Position numbers and translations under genes: made by a program | Assembly: GCA_005882985.1 (NCBI GenBank) | Contig: VBEJ01000008.1 | Location: 1-34,110 of the forward strand | DNA length: 34,110 nucleotides | Direction of reading: 5' to 3' | From: Chloroflexota bacterium | GTDB lineage: Bacteria > Chloroflexota > Dehalococcoidia > SM23-28-2 > RBG-16-64-32 | Shown: one piece after another, positions 7,915 through 16,408 of the stretch | Position numbering within the stretch: the stretch's first letter is position 1 | Layout of the letters: each line of letters starts with the position of its first letter | Notes under the pieces: model-generated | Told to the model about the DNA's origin: nothing | What the model saw: the letters and a program-made list of their open reading frames with translations, nothing else | The model's database searches: none

Positions 7915-8466
7915 ATGGCGCGCCTCCTCTCGTTTCTAGTCAGCGCGGTTGTAATAAGCGGCCTGCTCTTGAGCGCTGTCACGCCCGCATCCGCTTGTAC
8001 ATGCGGACTGCCATCATTGGAGCAGCTGGTCGGCGGCTCGGATGTTATTGTCATTGGAAGCGCTGGCGAGTTCTATACCGACCCGCCACTCGACCCTTCA
8101 ACTCCGGATAACCTAGAGCACCGTGGTTACGTACGCTTTACGACGGAAGAGTATCTGAAAGGCGGCGGGCCGCAGGCTTTCGCCGCCGCTACTAATACTA
8201 TCTTTACTTTCAACAACGGGGGAGTCGTGGAGGGAATCAGCACTTGCAGCCTTCTCGGCGAGGGCTCCGCCGGGGTGCGTTACGTTTTATTCCTCAATGG
8301 ACCACTTGAAAACGCAGCCGATCCCGGGACCTGTTCAGGCTCGATTGACCTAGCAAGATATCCCGGCGCCGATCAGTATCTAGACAGTCTCCGAAATGTC
8401 TCGTCACAACCGGAACGCCCGCTAGTTCGTGAACGTCTCCGAGCTGGGCGAATTCGGCCTGATTGA
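7915..8466 (+). CDS. Secreted Cys-rich protein, TIMP/netrin-like fold suspected
   Basis: This 183-residue protein has a clear signal peptide (hydrophobic residues about 4-24) with cleavage likely before ACTCGLPS. The mature N-terminus Cys-x-Cys followed by a 'potential to be exported' pattern (SDVIVIGSA, then YVRFTTEEYLKGG) resembles bacterial TIMP-like or netrin-like proteins such as those starting CSC; the homology is only suggested. Further cysteines near CSLLG and GTCSGSI could form disulfides. The last 13 codons overlap the thiL start at 8429, and that tail is Arg-rich and unlike the rest, so a native stop may have been lost. Confidence 0.6.
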   Translation: MARLLSFLVSAVVISGLLLSAVTPASACTCGLPSLEQLVGGSDVIVIGSAGEFYTDPPLDPSTPDNLEHRGYVRFTTEEYLKGGGPQAFAAATNTIFTFNNGGVVEGISTCSLLGEGSAGVRYVLFLNGPLENAADPGTCSGSIDLARYPGADQYLDSLRNVSSQPERPLVRERLRAGRIRPD

Positions 8467-9418
8467 GCGGCTCGCGGCCGCCCTCGATGGTGAGGCGCCG
8501 GGCGACCTGATTGTCGGCATCGGTGACGACGCGGCGGCTTGGCGGACCGGCGAGCAGGTGCTCCTCGCGACTACCGACACGCTCGTCGAAGGCGTGCATT
8601 TCCTGCCGGAGTTCGCGCCCTGGACGGACATCGGCTGGAAAGCCCTCGCCGTCAACGTCAGCGACATCGCGGCGATGGGCGGCGAGCCGCTCTTCGCCCT
8701 AGTAACGCTAGCCCTCCCACCCGAAACCGACGTCACGGACGCGGAGGAAATCTATGCCGGGCTTGCTGAATGCGCTGAGCAGTTCGGATTAGCCATCGTG
8801 GGCGGCGACGTCGTTCGCGCGCCGCAGCTATCGGTAAACATCGCCCTGATCGGCGGGGCGCAGATGGAGGGGAAGAAGCCGATGTTGATGCGCCGGGACC
8901 GAGCACAGGCGGGCGACGTCATCGCCGTGACAGGGACACTCGGTGATGCGGCAGCGGGCCTATGGCGGCTGCGCAAGGGTGCCGCCCATGACGAGCCGCT
9001 GGTGCAGGCACACCTGCGTCCCGTGCCGCCGCTCGAGGCCGCTCAGGAGGCCGCTCGCACCGGCATCGAGTGCGCCATCGACGTCTCGGACGGCCTCCTC
9101 CAGGACCTCACTCATATCTGCTGGCGGTCCGGCCTCGGCGCCGTCGTCGAGGCTGATTCGCTTCCGCTGAGCGACGACCTGCGCTCGGCCTACCCCGAAG
9201 ACGCCCTTGCGCTCGCCTGTACCGGGGGCGAGGACTACGCGCTGCTGGTGACAGGCGCAGAAGAGGTGATCGAACAGCTACGTGAAAACGCGGCCGTATC
9301 GGTAACGGTCATCGGCCGGATGCTCGAAGCCGAGGCGCACATACCGAGGCTCCTCGACGCATCCGGCGACGAAATCGCGATGCCGAGCGCCGGCTGGGAC
9401 CACCTGCGGCAGGCATGA
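8429..9418 (+). CDS. thiL: Thiamine-monophosphate kinase
   Basis: The 329-residue enzyme phosphorylates thiamine monophosphate to the diphosphate cofactor, which the split transketolase in this window needs. GIGDDAA (about 30-36), TTDTLVEGVHF (about 48-58) and ALAVNVSDIAAMGG match the PurM/ThiL N-terminal domain. AGDVIAVTGTLGDAAAGL, AIDVSDGLLQDL and CTGGEDYALL match the C-terminal ATP-binding domain. The GTG start at 8429 gives NVSELGEFGLIERL, the usual ThiL opening. The stop overlaps the tsaE start by 4 nt (ATGA), so thiL, tsaE and tsaB form an operon. Confidence 0.92.
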   Translation: MNVSELGEFGLIERLAAALDGEAPGDLIVGIGDDAAAWRTGEQVLLATTDTLVEGVHFLPEFAPWTDIGWKALAVNVSDIAAMGGEPLFALVTLALPPETDVTDAEEIYAGLAECAEQFGLAIVGGDVVRAPQLSVNIALIGGAQMEGKKPMLMRRDRAQAGDVIAVTGTLGDAAAGLWRLRKGAAHDEPLVQAHLRPVPPLEAAQEAARTGIECAIDVSDGLLQDLTHICWRSGLGAVVEADSLPLSDDLRSAYPEDALALACTGGEDYALLVTGAEEVIEQLRENAAVSVTVIGRMLEAEAHIPRLLDASGDEIAMPSAGWDHLRQA

Positions 9419-9879
9419 GCGCCGCCGTCACGCTTTCGTCGGGCAGCCCCGATCAGACCCGCGCTGTTGGTGAGCGGCTGGGCGCCGTCCTGGAGCCCGG
9501 CGACGTGCTCCTCCTTTCCGGCGAGCTGGGCGCGGGCAAGACCGTGTTCGTACAGGGCATCGCGCGCGGTCTTGGTTTCAACAGTTCGGTGTCCTCAAAG
9601 TCGTTCGTTCTGCTTGGCGAACATCCGGGACGCGTGAAGCTGTACCATGCCGATCTGTACCGGCTCGACGACCCGGAGCAGGTGGCGGAGCTGGCGCTCG
9701 ACGAGATCAGCATGGACGGCGTTCTCGTCGTCGAGTGGCCGGAGCGCGCAGGGGACGGCGAGCTGCCTGAGGAGCACCTGCGAATCGAGTTTGAGGTGAC
9801 AGGAGAGGACGGGCGGGAGTTGCGCTTCGTGGGTAACGGTGAGCGGGCCGAAGAACTTATCGGAGGCCTGTCAGATTGA
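9415..9879 (+). CDS. tsaE: tRNA t6A biosynthesis ATPase TsaE
   Basis: This 154-residue P-loop ATPase assists TsaB-TsaD in making N6-threonylcarbamoyladenosine in tRNA. The Walker A motif is GELGAGKT (36-43), and YHADLYRLDDPEQ and VVEWPER are characteristic of the family. One deviation is visible: the usual SPT(F/Y) motif after the P-loop reads SKSF here (around residues 61-64), so the conserved Pro-Thr is replaced. It starts inside the thiL stop and ends one base into the tsaB start, indicating tight coupling. Confidence 0.9.
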   Translation: MSAAVTLSSGSPDQTRAVGERLGAVLEPGDVLLLSGELGAGKTVFVQGIARGLGFNSSVSSKSFVLLGEHPGRVKLYHADLYRLDDPEQVAELALDEISMDGVLVVEWPERAGDGELPEEHLRIEFEVTGEDGRELRFVGNGERAEELIGGLSD

Positions 9880-10544
9880 TGGAGCTCTCCATCGACACGG
9901 CGTCCGAACTCGCCTCGATCGCATTGTCGCGGGAAGGCAGCCTCGTGAGCGATGTTGCCTGGCGATGCGAGCGAAACCATACGGTCGAGCTGTTGCCGAG
10001 GATCGAGCAGCTGCTCGACGAAGCCGGTGTCGAGAAGACCAACCTGAGCGCGGTATTCGTCTCGATTGGCCCCGGCATGTACACCGGACTTCGTGTGGGG
10101 GTAAGCGTTGCGCAGGGACTCGCTCGCGCTCTGCAAATACCGGCCATTGGAGTCGGGCGGCTCGAACTCGACGCGTATCCGCACCGGGACTTCGACGGAC
10201 CCATCGTGGCCGTGCATCGCGCTGGCCGCGGCGAGCTTGCCTCGGCGGCGTACCAGGCTGGTCCCTGGCGTGAGCTGAGCTCACCCCGACTCTCCCCTCC
10301 GGATGATCTCGCTGGTGCCGTCCGACAAGGCACACTCGTCGTCGGCGAAATAGACGACAAGCTATCGGCGTTGCTCGAAGGCCGGGACGTGATCGTAAGA
10401 GGCCCCGCCGGCGAAGGCCGCGCGCGCAGTCTGGCCGAATTGGGGTTCGCACGCTGGCAGGCGGGAGAGACGGTGGAACCCGCGCTGCTGCGTCCGGCTT
10501 ACCTCCGGCCGCCCGCGATCGGGCCTCAACAGCCGGGAAACTAG
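9879..10544 (+). CDS. tsaB: tRNA t6A biosynthesis protein TsaB
   Basis: The 221-residue protein is the ASKHA-fold scaffold that binds TsaD and TsaE in t6A synthesis. The N-terminal LSIDTASELASIAL is the phosphate-1-like motif, and FVSIGPGMYTGLRVGVSVAQGLA (about 61-83) is the TsaB signature. The C-terminal part is less conserved, as is usual. The ATG at 9879 (TGATG with the tsaE stop) is preferred over the in-frame TTG one codon upstream. No rimI or tsaD follows; ndk has its own promoter-like sequence downstream. Confidence 0.9.
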   Translation: MELSIDTASELASIALSREGSLVSDVAWRCERNHTVELLPRIEQLLDEAGVEKTNLSAVFVSIGPGMYTGLRVGVSVAQGLARALQIPAIGVGRLELDAYPHRDFDGPIVAVHRAGRGELASAAYQAGPWRELSSPRLSPPDDLAGAVRQGTLVVGEIDDKLSALLEGRDVIVRGPAGEGRARSLAELGFARWQAGETVEPALLRPAYLRPPAIGPQQPGN

Positions 10545-10590
10545 GAACAGCGCTCGAAGGGTAGACGAGAATGAGATTGCAACCAGTCGA

Positions 10591-10621
10591 TTGGTGAGCG
10601 CATTTTGCGGCGCGCTACAAT
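10591..10621 (+). promoter_or_regulatory. Putative ndk promoter
   Basis: TTGGTG (10591-10596) and TACAAT (10616-10621) are separated by 19 nt. The -10 ends 9 nt before the ndk ATG, so the leader would be only a few bases long. Confidence 0.45.
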
Positions 10622-10630
10622 GGGCGAGAT

Positions 10631-11095
10631 ATGCCGATGGAGCGAACGCTCGTCCTCGTCAAGCCGGATGCAATGCAGCGCGGGCTCGCGGGCGAGATTA
10701 TCTCCCGCCTCGAGCGCCGGGGTCTTCGCATTGCCGCCGCGCGCCTTCTGCAGATAGACCGCAATCTCGCCGCCCAGCATTACGCTGAACATACCGAAAA
10801 GCCGTTTTACGAGACTCTGGTGAGCTTCATCACGGCCTGTCCTGTCGTCGCCGCGGTACTCGAGGGGCCAAACGCCGTCGAGATCGTCCGCTCGACAATG
10901 GGCGCAACCGACCCGCGCAGGGCAGCGCCCGGCACCATTCGCGGAGACCTCGGCCTTAACATCACGCAGAACCTGATCCACGGCTCCGATTCGCTCAAGT
11001 CTGCCGGCCGGGAGATTGCACTTTTCTTCGATGAGGGCGATCTCCGCAGCTACCCGCGCGACATCGACCGCTGGTTGTTTGATACGCCCGACTGA
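10631..11095 (+). CDS. ndk: Nucleoside diphosphate kinase
   Basis: This cytoplasmic enzyme of 154 residues moves the terminal phosphate of ATP to other nucleoside diphosphates. [14 protein letters not shown] (6-19), STMGATDP (about 88-95), GTIRGDLG and NLIHGSDS with the phospho-acceptor His117 are all present, and the length is standard. It sits between tsaB and the LonB-like protease gene, which follows after 15 nt and may share its transcript. A short promoter-like element precedes the ATG. Confidence 0.93.
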   Translation: MPMERTLVLVKPDAMQRGLAGEIISRLERRGLRIAAARLLQIDRNLAAQHYAEHTEKPFYETLVSFITACPVVAAVLEGPNAVEIVRSTMGATDPRRAAPGTIRGDLGLNITQNLIHGSDSLKSAGREIALFFDEGDLRSYPRDIDRWLFDTPD

Positions 11096-11110
11096 GGTTG
11101 CCTGCCGCTC

Positions 11111-13636
11111 GTGATCAATACCGATAGCCTCCGCATCCCGGTCGAAAAGCTGCGGCGCGAACAAGACCCAAATGCGTTCCAGTTCGACTGCACGGACGAG
11201 CTCGTGCCATTGGTCGAGTTCATCGGCCAGGAGCGCGCTCTCCGGTCCCTCCAGTTCGGTCTCGGCGTCGACAAATCTGGATACAACATCTTCGTCACAG
11301 GACTGACCGGTACAGGCAAGACCACAGCGATCCTCGAGCATATTCAGCGCGCCGTCGAACAGAAGCGCGCCGCATTAGCTGCTGGAGACGTTCCTTCCGA
11401 CTGGTGTTACCTCTTCAATTTCGAGGACCCCGACCGTCCCCGGGCCGTTCGCATGCCGCCGGGCGCAGGAAAAGACCTGCGGCACCAGCTCGATGAACTC
11501 CTCTCGTCCGTGCGGAGGAGCCTCACGAACGCCTTCACAAGTGAGGAGTACAACCAGCGACGGCGGGAGATTCTCGAAAAGGGTCAGCAGGAGGCGCAGC
11601 CGCTAATTGACCAGGCGGAAAAGCAGGCTGAGGAGGCCGGGTTCGTGCTTCGCTTCTCGCCGACGGGGGTGAACCTCATTCCGATGGCGGACGGCAAGCC
11701 AATGAGCCCGGAGGAATTCACCGCGCTCGACGCATCCCACCGCCACGAGATCGAGGCGCGCCAGCAGCCGATTTCGGAACTCATCGAGCAGGTCCGCGAG
11801 CGCCTGCGCGCGATCGAGTCGGGTGTGAGCGAGAAGCTGCGGCGGCTCGACCGGGAGACTGCAGAGTGGGTGGTCAGCGGTGCCTTCGGTGAGTTGCTAA
11901 AGCGGTACAGCGAGAATCCGGAAATCGTTCGCTTCCTGGAGCAGCTCAAGGAATTCACTTTGGCGACGGCCGACACCTTGCGCGCGCAGAGCGAACCCAC
12001 AAGCGTCATCGCACCGGCGCCGGCAGGCGCAATTCCGGTCCCACCCGGGCAGCCGGACCCGTTTGGTCCCTTTCGCTGCAACGTCTTCGTGGACAACTCG
12101 AACGCCAACGGCCCGCCCATCATTGTCGAGCCGAACCCCAGCTGGACGAACCTCTTCGGCCGGATCGAACGGCGGGCATATCTGGGTACTTACATCAGCG
12201 ACCATACCATGCTCAGGCCGGGGTCTGTTCACCTGGCGAATGGCGGTTACCTCATCATTAATCTTGTGGACATCATGATGAAGCCGGGCTCCTGGGAAGG
12301 TCTGAAACGCGTGATTCGCACCAAGGAAGTCCGCCTCGAGGACCCGATGGAGCAATACGGCTTCCTTACACCCCAGACGCTGAGACCTGAGCCGATGCCG
12401 CTCGACATCAAGCTCGTCGTCACGGGTGATCCAATGTCCTACTTCGTGCTATCAGCTTACGACGAGGAGTTTTGGGAGATATTCAAGGTCAAAGCAGATT
12501 TCGACTACCAGATCGACCGCACTACGGAGAATATGATCGGCTACGCTGGCTTCGTCTGTGCCTGTGCGGAGCGGGAGGGCCTCCGCCATTTCGAACGCGA
12601 CGCCGTCGCCGTCATAGTCGCGCATGGCAGCCGGATGGTGGACGACCAGGAGAAGTTGTCGGCGCGCTTTGGTCGTCTGCGCGACCTCGTCGTCGAAGCC
12701 GATTACTGGGCCGGCGCCGATGGGGCGCAGCGCGTGAAAGCCGACCACGTGGAGCGTGCTATCAACGAGCGCGTCTACCGGCTTAACATGATCGAAGAGC
12801 GCATCCGCGAGATGATCCGGCGTGGCGTGATCATCGTCGACGTACAGGGCTCGGTGACCGGGCAGGTGAACGGCCTGGCGGTGCACGACTTCGGCGATTT
12901 CAGCTTCGGGCGGCCCTCACGCATAACGGCGCGCACCTTTCTCGGCCAGCGCGGCGTAACCAGCATCGACCGCGAGTCCCAGCTCAGCGGCAAGATTCAC
13001 GACAAGGGCGTCCTGATTCTGGGCGGCTATCTCGGCTCGAAGTACGCGCAGGACAAGCCGCTTTCCGTCTCCGCGAGCATCTCGTTCGAGCAGGGGTACG
13101 ACGCTGTCGAAGGGGACAGCGCGTCTCTTGCCGAATTGTGCGCGATCCTCTCCAGTCTGGCGGACGCCCCCCTCCGACAGGACCTCGCGATCACCGGGTC
13201 CGTGAGCCAGAGGGGCGATGTGCAGCCGATCGGCGGGCTCAACCAGAAGATTGAGGGCTTCCATGATGTCTGCAAGGCCATCGGTTTCACCCGGCACCAG
13301 GGCGTTATCATGCCGTCCCGTAACCGGCAGAACCTCATGCTCCGTAAAGACGTCCTCGAGTCGGTCCGCGCGGGCGATTACAACGTTTACGCCGTCGATA
13401 CGGTCGATCAGGCGATCGACCTCCTGACCGGCGAGGACGCCGGCGAGCGCCGCCCGGACGGCTCTTACCCCGAAGGCAGCATTAACGCCCGCGTCGATAA
13501 CCGCCTCAGGGAAATGGGCGAGGCGATGCGACACTTCGGGCGACGGCCTCGCGAGGAGGCCCAGGCGGCGGAGAAGGAGCCGGCGACAGCCACCGCCACA
13601 GAGGCCGACGAGCCGGTCCCGAACAATGGCGATTAG
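11111..13636 (+). CDS. Lon-related ATP-dependent protease (LonB/YcbZ-type, S16 family)
   Basis: This 841-residue protein belongs to the AAA_32/Lon-C group of E. coli YcbZ, which differs from classical Lon. The N-terminal half has the Walker A segment GLTGTGKTT (about 64-72) followed by long charged helices (about 130-280). The central part has the ATPase signature HLANGGYLIINLVDIM. The C-terminal S16 domain carries the Ser/Lys dyad: EGDSASLAE holds the serine and GGLNQKIEG the lysine. It lacks the LAN domain of classical Lon, which is encoded separately at 17703. The tail is Ala/Glu-rich. The GTG start lies 15 nt after ndk. Substrates are unknown; a role in protein quality control is inferred. 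Confidence 0.88.
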   Translation: MINTDSLRIPVEKLRREQDPNAFQFDCTDELVPLVEFIGQERALRSLQFGLGVDKSGYNIFVTGLTGTGKTTAILEHIQRAVEQKRAALAAGDVPSDWCYLFNFEDPDRPRAVRMPPGAGKDLRHQLDELLSSVRRSLTNAFTSEEYNQRRREILEKGQQEAQPLIDQAEKQAEEAGFVLRFSPTGVNLIPMADGKPMSPEEFTALDASHRHEIEARQQPISELIEQVRERLRAIESGVSEKLRRLDRETAEWVVSGAFGELLKRYSENPEIVRFLEQLKEFTLATADTLRAQSEPTSVIAPAPAGAIPVPPGQPDPFGPFRCNVFVDNSNANGPPIIVEPNPSWTNLFGRIERRAYLGTYISDHTMLRPGSVHLANGGYLIINLVDIMMKPGSWEGLKRVIRTKEVRLEDPMEQYGFLTPQTLRPEPMPLDIKLVVTGDPMSYFVLSAYDEEFWEIFKVKADFDYQIDRTTENMIGYAGFVCACAEREGLRHFERDAVAVIVAHGSRMVDDQEKLSARFGRLRDLVVEADYWAGADGAQRVKADHVERAINERVYRLNMIEERIREMIRRGVIIVDVQGSVTGQVNGLAVHDFGDFSFGRPSRITARTFLGQRGVTSIDRESQLSGKIHDKGVLILGGYLGSKYAQDKPLSVSASISFEQGYDAVEGDSASLAELCAILSSLADAPLRQDLAITGSVSQRGDVQPIGGLNQKIEGFHDVCKAIGFTRHQGVIMPSRNRQNLMLRKDVLESVRAGDYNVYAVDTVDQAIDLLTGEDAGERRPDGSYPEGSINARVDNRLREMGEAMRHFGRRPREEAQAAEKEPATATATEADEPVPNNGD

Positions 13637-13652
13637 CGGGTTTTACAGCTGA

Positions 13653-13850
13653 TCAGCGCGGCGCATACTGGGCGTCGGTGGAGTTCAACCGCTCACTGAC
13701 GAGGAACGACTCGATGACATCTTTCACGGCTCCCGTCCCGCCGCACCTCTCGAGCACGTGAGTCAACTTATGTCGCTTAGCGGCCTCGACGGGGTCGCCC
13801 ATCGTCCCGCTGTATTTCCAATCGCATTCGGCGCAAAGTGAGTTGGTCAT
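13653..13850 (-). CDS. Putative C2H2-like zinc-finger miniprotein
   Basis: The 65-residue frame has the pattern C6-x2-C9-x17-H27-x3-H31 with an aromatic after the second Cys (CAECDW) and a basic helix before the histidines (EAAKRHKLTH), typical of a small zinc-binding finger. A second half with no recognisable motif follows. GAGG precedes the ATG by about 9 nt on the minus strand. It lies downstream of rsfS and could be on the same message. Similar short CxxC...HxxxH proteins of unknown role occur in many GC-rich bacteria. Confidence 0.5.
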   Translation of the reverse strand: MTNSLCAECDWKYSGTMGDPVEAAKRHKLTHVLERCGGTGAVKDVIESFLVSERLNSTDAQYAPR

Positions 13851-13955
13851 GGCCGAGTCCTCTCTAAGGAGAGACGCTTGCCCGCGACCGTTCCCTGCGC
13901 ATGCGCTGAGAGAATGGTCATGACGGTGGGCCGAACCAAGCGACAGTAAGCGATT

Positions 13956-14300
13956 CTACTGCATCCGCACGACAGGGGTGGCCGTGTGCCAGAGTCCTTC
14001 GAGGTCGTAGTAGGCGCGCTCGTCGGGCGCGAAGATATGGACGATAACGTCTCCATAATCGAGAAGGACCCAGCCGGATTCAGGTTCGCCTTCCTTCCCC
14101 AGCGGCTTCACCCCGTCCTTTGAGGCCGCCTCCGAGACGGCCTCGATAATCGCCTGAAGCTGACGGACTGTCTGGCCGCTGGCGATCACAAAATAATCAG
14201 CGAAGGACGCGACTTTACGGATGTCGAGCAAGAGAATGTCCTCCGCCTGCTTCTCGGAGGCCGCATCGATTATCTTGCGCGCCAGCTCGTCTGGTTCCAG
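13956..14300 (-). CDS. rsfS: Ribosomal silencing factor RsfS (DUF143)
   Basis: The protein binds ribosomal protein L14 and keeps subunits apart when nutrients are scarce. ELARKIIDAASEKQAEDILLL, SFADYFVIASG, SGWVLLDYGDVIVHIF and the end motif YYDLEGLW are textbook features. The start is unclear: no ATG, GTG or TTG lies in frame near the family start. The best candidate is CTG at 14300 (114 residues), with AAAGAGG about 11 nt upstream. The frame stays open far upstream, but that part is antisense to mnmA. mnmA is divergent, 57 nt away. Confidence 0.85.
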   Translation of the reverse strand: MEPDELARKIIDAASEKQAEDILLLDIRKVASFADYFVIASGQTVRQLQAIIEAVSEAASKDGVKPLGKEGEPESGWVLLDYGDVIVHIFAPDERAYYDLEGLWHTATPVVRMQ

Positions 14301-14357
14301 GCTCCTTCTTACCTCTTTCCGCTTCGTGTTGCGGCGTAGGATAACATTGTAGCTGGA

Positions 14358-15434
14358 ATGTCCAGAACGCGAGTTGTAGTCGCGATGTCGGGCGGCGTCG
14401 ACTCTTCCGTAGCTGCAGGCCTGCTCTCGGAGGCGGGCTACGAAGTTCTGGCCGTGACGATGCGGCTGTGGACCGCCGAGAACGCGGCTGAATCGCGCCA
14501 CCACAAGCGCTGCTGCTCGGTCGAGGACACGGACGACGCTCGCGCCGCAGCCGACGTTTTGGGCGTCCGTCACTACATCCTCAATCTCGAGAAGGAGTTC
14601 TCTACCGGGGTCGTCGATTATTTCGTGCGCGAGTACACTCTCGGCCGCACGCCGAATCCGTGCCTCGCCTGCAACGACCGCGTGAAGTTCCGACCGCTGA
14701 TGAAGCACGCACAGGTGCTTGGTGCTGATTTTCTGGCAACGGGCCACTACGCTCGAATCCGCCGAAACGGTCACGGCTATGAGCTCCACCGCGCGGTCGA
14801 TCCCTCCAAGGACCAGTCCTACGTACTCTACACGCTGGGGCAGCGAGAATTGAGCCGAACGCTCTTCCCGGTCGGCGAGTTGACGAAGAAAGAGATCAGG
14901 CGCCTCGCTCGTGAGTGGCGACTGCCGAACGCCGAGAAGCCGGACTCCGCCGACATCTGCTTCATTCCTTCCGGCGACTACCGAGCCTTCGTCCATGAAC
15001 GCGTTCCCGCCCGCGCCGGCGCGATCGTCTATAAGGGAGGAGAAACCATCGGCGAGCACCCTGGCGTTCACAACTACACGATCGGCCAGCGCCGTGGGCT
15101 GCCCGCCCGCGGTGGAGGCGAGCCGCTCTACGTTGTCGGCCTCGACGCCGAGACCAACACCGTTGTTGCGGGCAAGAGCAGCGATCTTCGTGCTGAAGGC
15201 TTGATGGCGGAAGAGCTTTCGTTCGTAAGTGGCGAGACGCCCGCCGATAAAATATCCGTCGAAGCGCGCATCCGCTACCGAAGCGAACCGGTGCCCGCGA
15301 CTCTGCACATCCAGGGCGGCCACGCTGAGGTGCGGTTCGAATCGCCGCAACGCGCGGTCACGCCCGGACAGGCCGTCGTCTTCTACGATGGCGATGGCGT
15401 CATCGGTGGCGGCACAATAGTCAGACCGATCTGA
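14358..15434 (+). CDS. mnmA: tRNA-specific 2-thiouridylase MnmA
   Basis: The enzyme activates U34 of tRNA-Lys, Glu and Gln with ATP and inserts sulfur to give s2U34. The PP-loop SGGVDSS is at residues 11-17. The catalytic Cys102 (NPCLACN) and the persulfide Cys201 (SADICFIPSGDYRAF) are both present, with ATGHYARI, SKDQSYVLYTL and GQRRGL between and after them. At 358 residues the three-domain architecture is complete. The ATG at 14358 lacks a Shine-Dalgarno sequence; TAACAT 10 nt upstream may be the -10 of a nearly leaderless message. It is divergent from rsfS. Confidence 0.93.
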   Translation: MSRTRVVVAMSGGVDSSVAAGLLSEAGYEVLAVTMRLWTAENAAESRHHKRCCSVEDTDDARAAADVLGVRHYILNLEKEFSTGVVDYFVREYTLGRTPNPCLACNDRVKFRPLMKHAQVLGADFLATGHYARIRRNGHGYELHRAVDPSKDQSYVLYTLGQRELSRTLFPVGELTKKEIRRLAREWRLPNAEKPDSADICFIPSGDYRAFVHERVPARAGAIVYKGGETIGEHPGVHNYTIGQRRGLPARGGGEPLYVVGLDAETNTVVAGKSSDLRAEGLMAEELSFVSGETPADKISVEARIRYRSEPVPATLHIQGGHAEVRFESPQRAVTPGQAVVFYDGDGVIGGGTIVRPI

Positions 15435-15476
15435 TTAGCGGTAGGCCTTTCCACCGCCCCCGCTGCAACTGTCTGC

Positions 15477-15482
15477 TATAAT
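15477..15482 (+). promoter_or_regulatory. -10 box for the membrane-protein pair at 15525
   Basis: Consensus TATAAT after the mnmA stop gives a leader of about 36 nt containing GGAGGT (15513-15518), spaced 6 nt from the ATG at 15525. Confidence 0.5.
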
Positions 15483-15524
15483 TCCCAAACTGATCGTATT
15501 GCCCGTCCAGCCGGAGGTACTTGG

Positions 15525-15854
15525 ATGTTCCTCAGCCTCGCAGACACCCGTGACATCGCGGTGATTGCCTATAGCATCGCCGGCACAGTGGCCTTCGTCC
15601 TAATTATCTTCTTCACGCTGGCGATAGGGATCCTCAGCTGGATGACGCTCAACCGTGTGCGCGGAATGCTGAAAAATAACGTGCAGCCCACGTTGGAGAG
15701 CGTGCGCCAGACTTCGGAGAGTGTGCGCGGAACGGTAGAGTTTGTCTCGGACTACGCAGTTGCGCCAGTGGTGAAGACGTACGGCACTGTCGCCGGGGTG
15801 CGGCAGTTCGTCGTTGTGCTATCGCGGCTTGGGCGCTCGCGAAAGAGCGGGTAG
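15525..15854 (+). CDS. Single-pass membrane protein, DUF948-like
   Basis: The 109-residue protein has one strongly hydrophobic segment (about 11-40) followed by an amphipathic helical region with VQPTLESVRQTSESVRGTVEFVSDY, the repeated S-V-x-x-T pattern seen in DUF948 and similar general-stress membrane proteins. Gene order with a YtxH-like gene immediately downstream is common for that family. Translation is set by GGAGGT 6 nt before the ATG. The function is unknown; an envelope or stress role is inferred from the pair. Confidence 0.65.
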   Translation: MFLSLADTRDIAVIAYSIAGTVAFVLIIFFTLAIGILSWMTLNRVRGMLKNNVQPTLESVRQTSESVRGTVEFVSDYAVAPVVKTYGTVAGVRQFVVVLSRLGRSRKSG

Positions 15855-15863
15855 GCAACACTC

Positions 15864-16187
15864 ATGCGCCTTCTGATTGGGCTTGCGATGGGCTTCGGAA
15901 TTGGCTTCGCAGGGGCAGTGCTGTTCGCGCCGGACCGCTCTCGGCGGCGCGAGGTTGACTGGCCCGCGGCAACCGTAGATTCCGGCCCAACGGCGATCGA
16001 GACCGACCATAATATCCTGGCCGCCGTCAAACGGGCGCTCCGCTCGGCGCAGGAGCAACTCAACGAAGCGCTGGAAGAGGCGAAGGAAGCGCAGGCCAAG
16101 GCAGAAAAAGAGCTTCGCGTCCGCTATGAGCGCAAGGTGCACAAGGCCAACAAACCAGAAGAGATCGAAGAGAAGAAGCGCAAGTAA
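15864..16187 (+). CDS. YtxH-like small membrane protein
   Basis: The 107-residue protein begins with a glycine-rich membrane helix (LLIGLAMGFGIGFAGAVLFAP), which is the YtxH pattern of a GxxxG helix ending in APxSG/APDRS. The rest is a highly charged coiled-coil-like helix (about 55-105) rich in Glu, Lys and Ala. It starts 9 nt after the DUF948-like gene and very likely shares its mRNA. Members are general-stress proteins without known biochemistry. Confidence 0.7.
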   Translation: MRLLIGLAMGFGIGFAGAVLFAPDRSRRREVDWPAATVDSGPTAIETDHNILAAVKRALRSAQEQLNEALEEAKEAQAKAEKELRVRYERKVHKANKPEEIEEKKRK

Positions 16188-16213
16188 GCTTAGAGACTGG
16201 ACCGCTGCGGTTA

Positions 16214-16302
16214 TGGCGGAGGGGGTGGGATTCGAACCCACGGTACCCAAAGGGTACACACGCTCTCCAGGCGTGCCCAATCGTCCACTCTGGCACCCCT
16301 CC
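16214..16302 (-). tRNA. tRNA-Ser (GGA anticodon)
   Basis: Read on the minus strand the 89 bases fold as a class II tRNA: acceptor GGAGGGG pairs with CCCCTCC, then a discriminator G and an encoded CCA. The anticodon loop CTGGAGA gives GGA. A long variable arm (GTACCC...GGGTAC) and T-loop GTTCGAATC are present. It lies downstream of the second tRNA-Ser on the same strand. Confidence 0.93.
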
Positions 16303-16408
16303 GGGAGTCGCTCGAAATCCGAAATGTGAAAATCGAACGACGGCTTTAGGCGCTCACCGCCGCCCCTTCCAGTCTCGGATCATCGAGTTTGCGATTTTCG
16401 TTTCGCTC

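Noticed and set aside
14301-15350. A 350-codon upstream extension of the rsfS frame
   Set aside because: It is antisense to mnmA, which has all catalytic residues; only the last 114 codons match RsfS.
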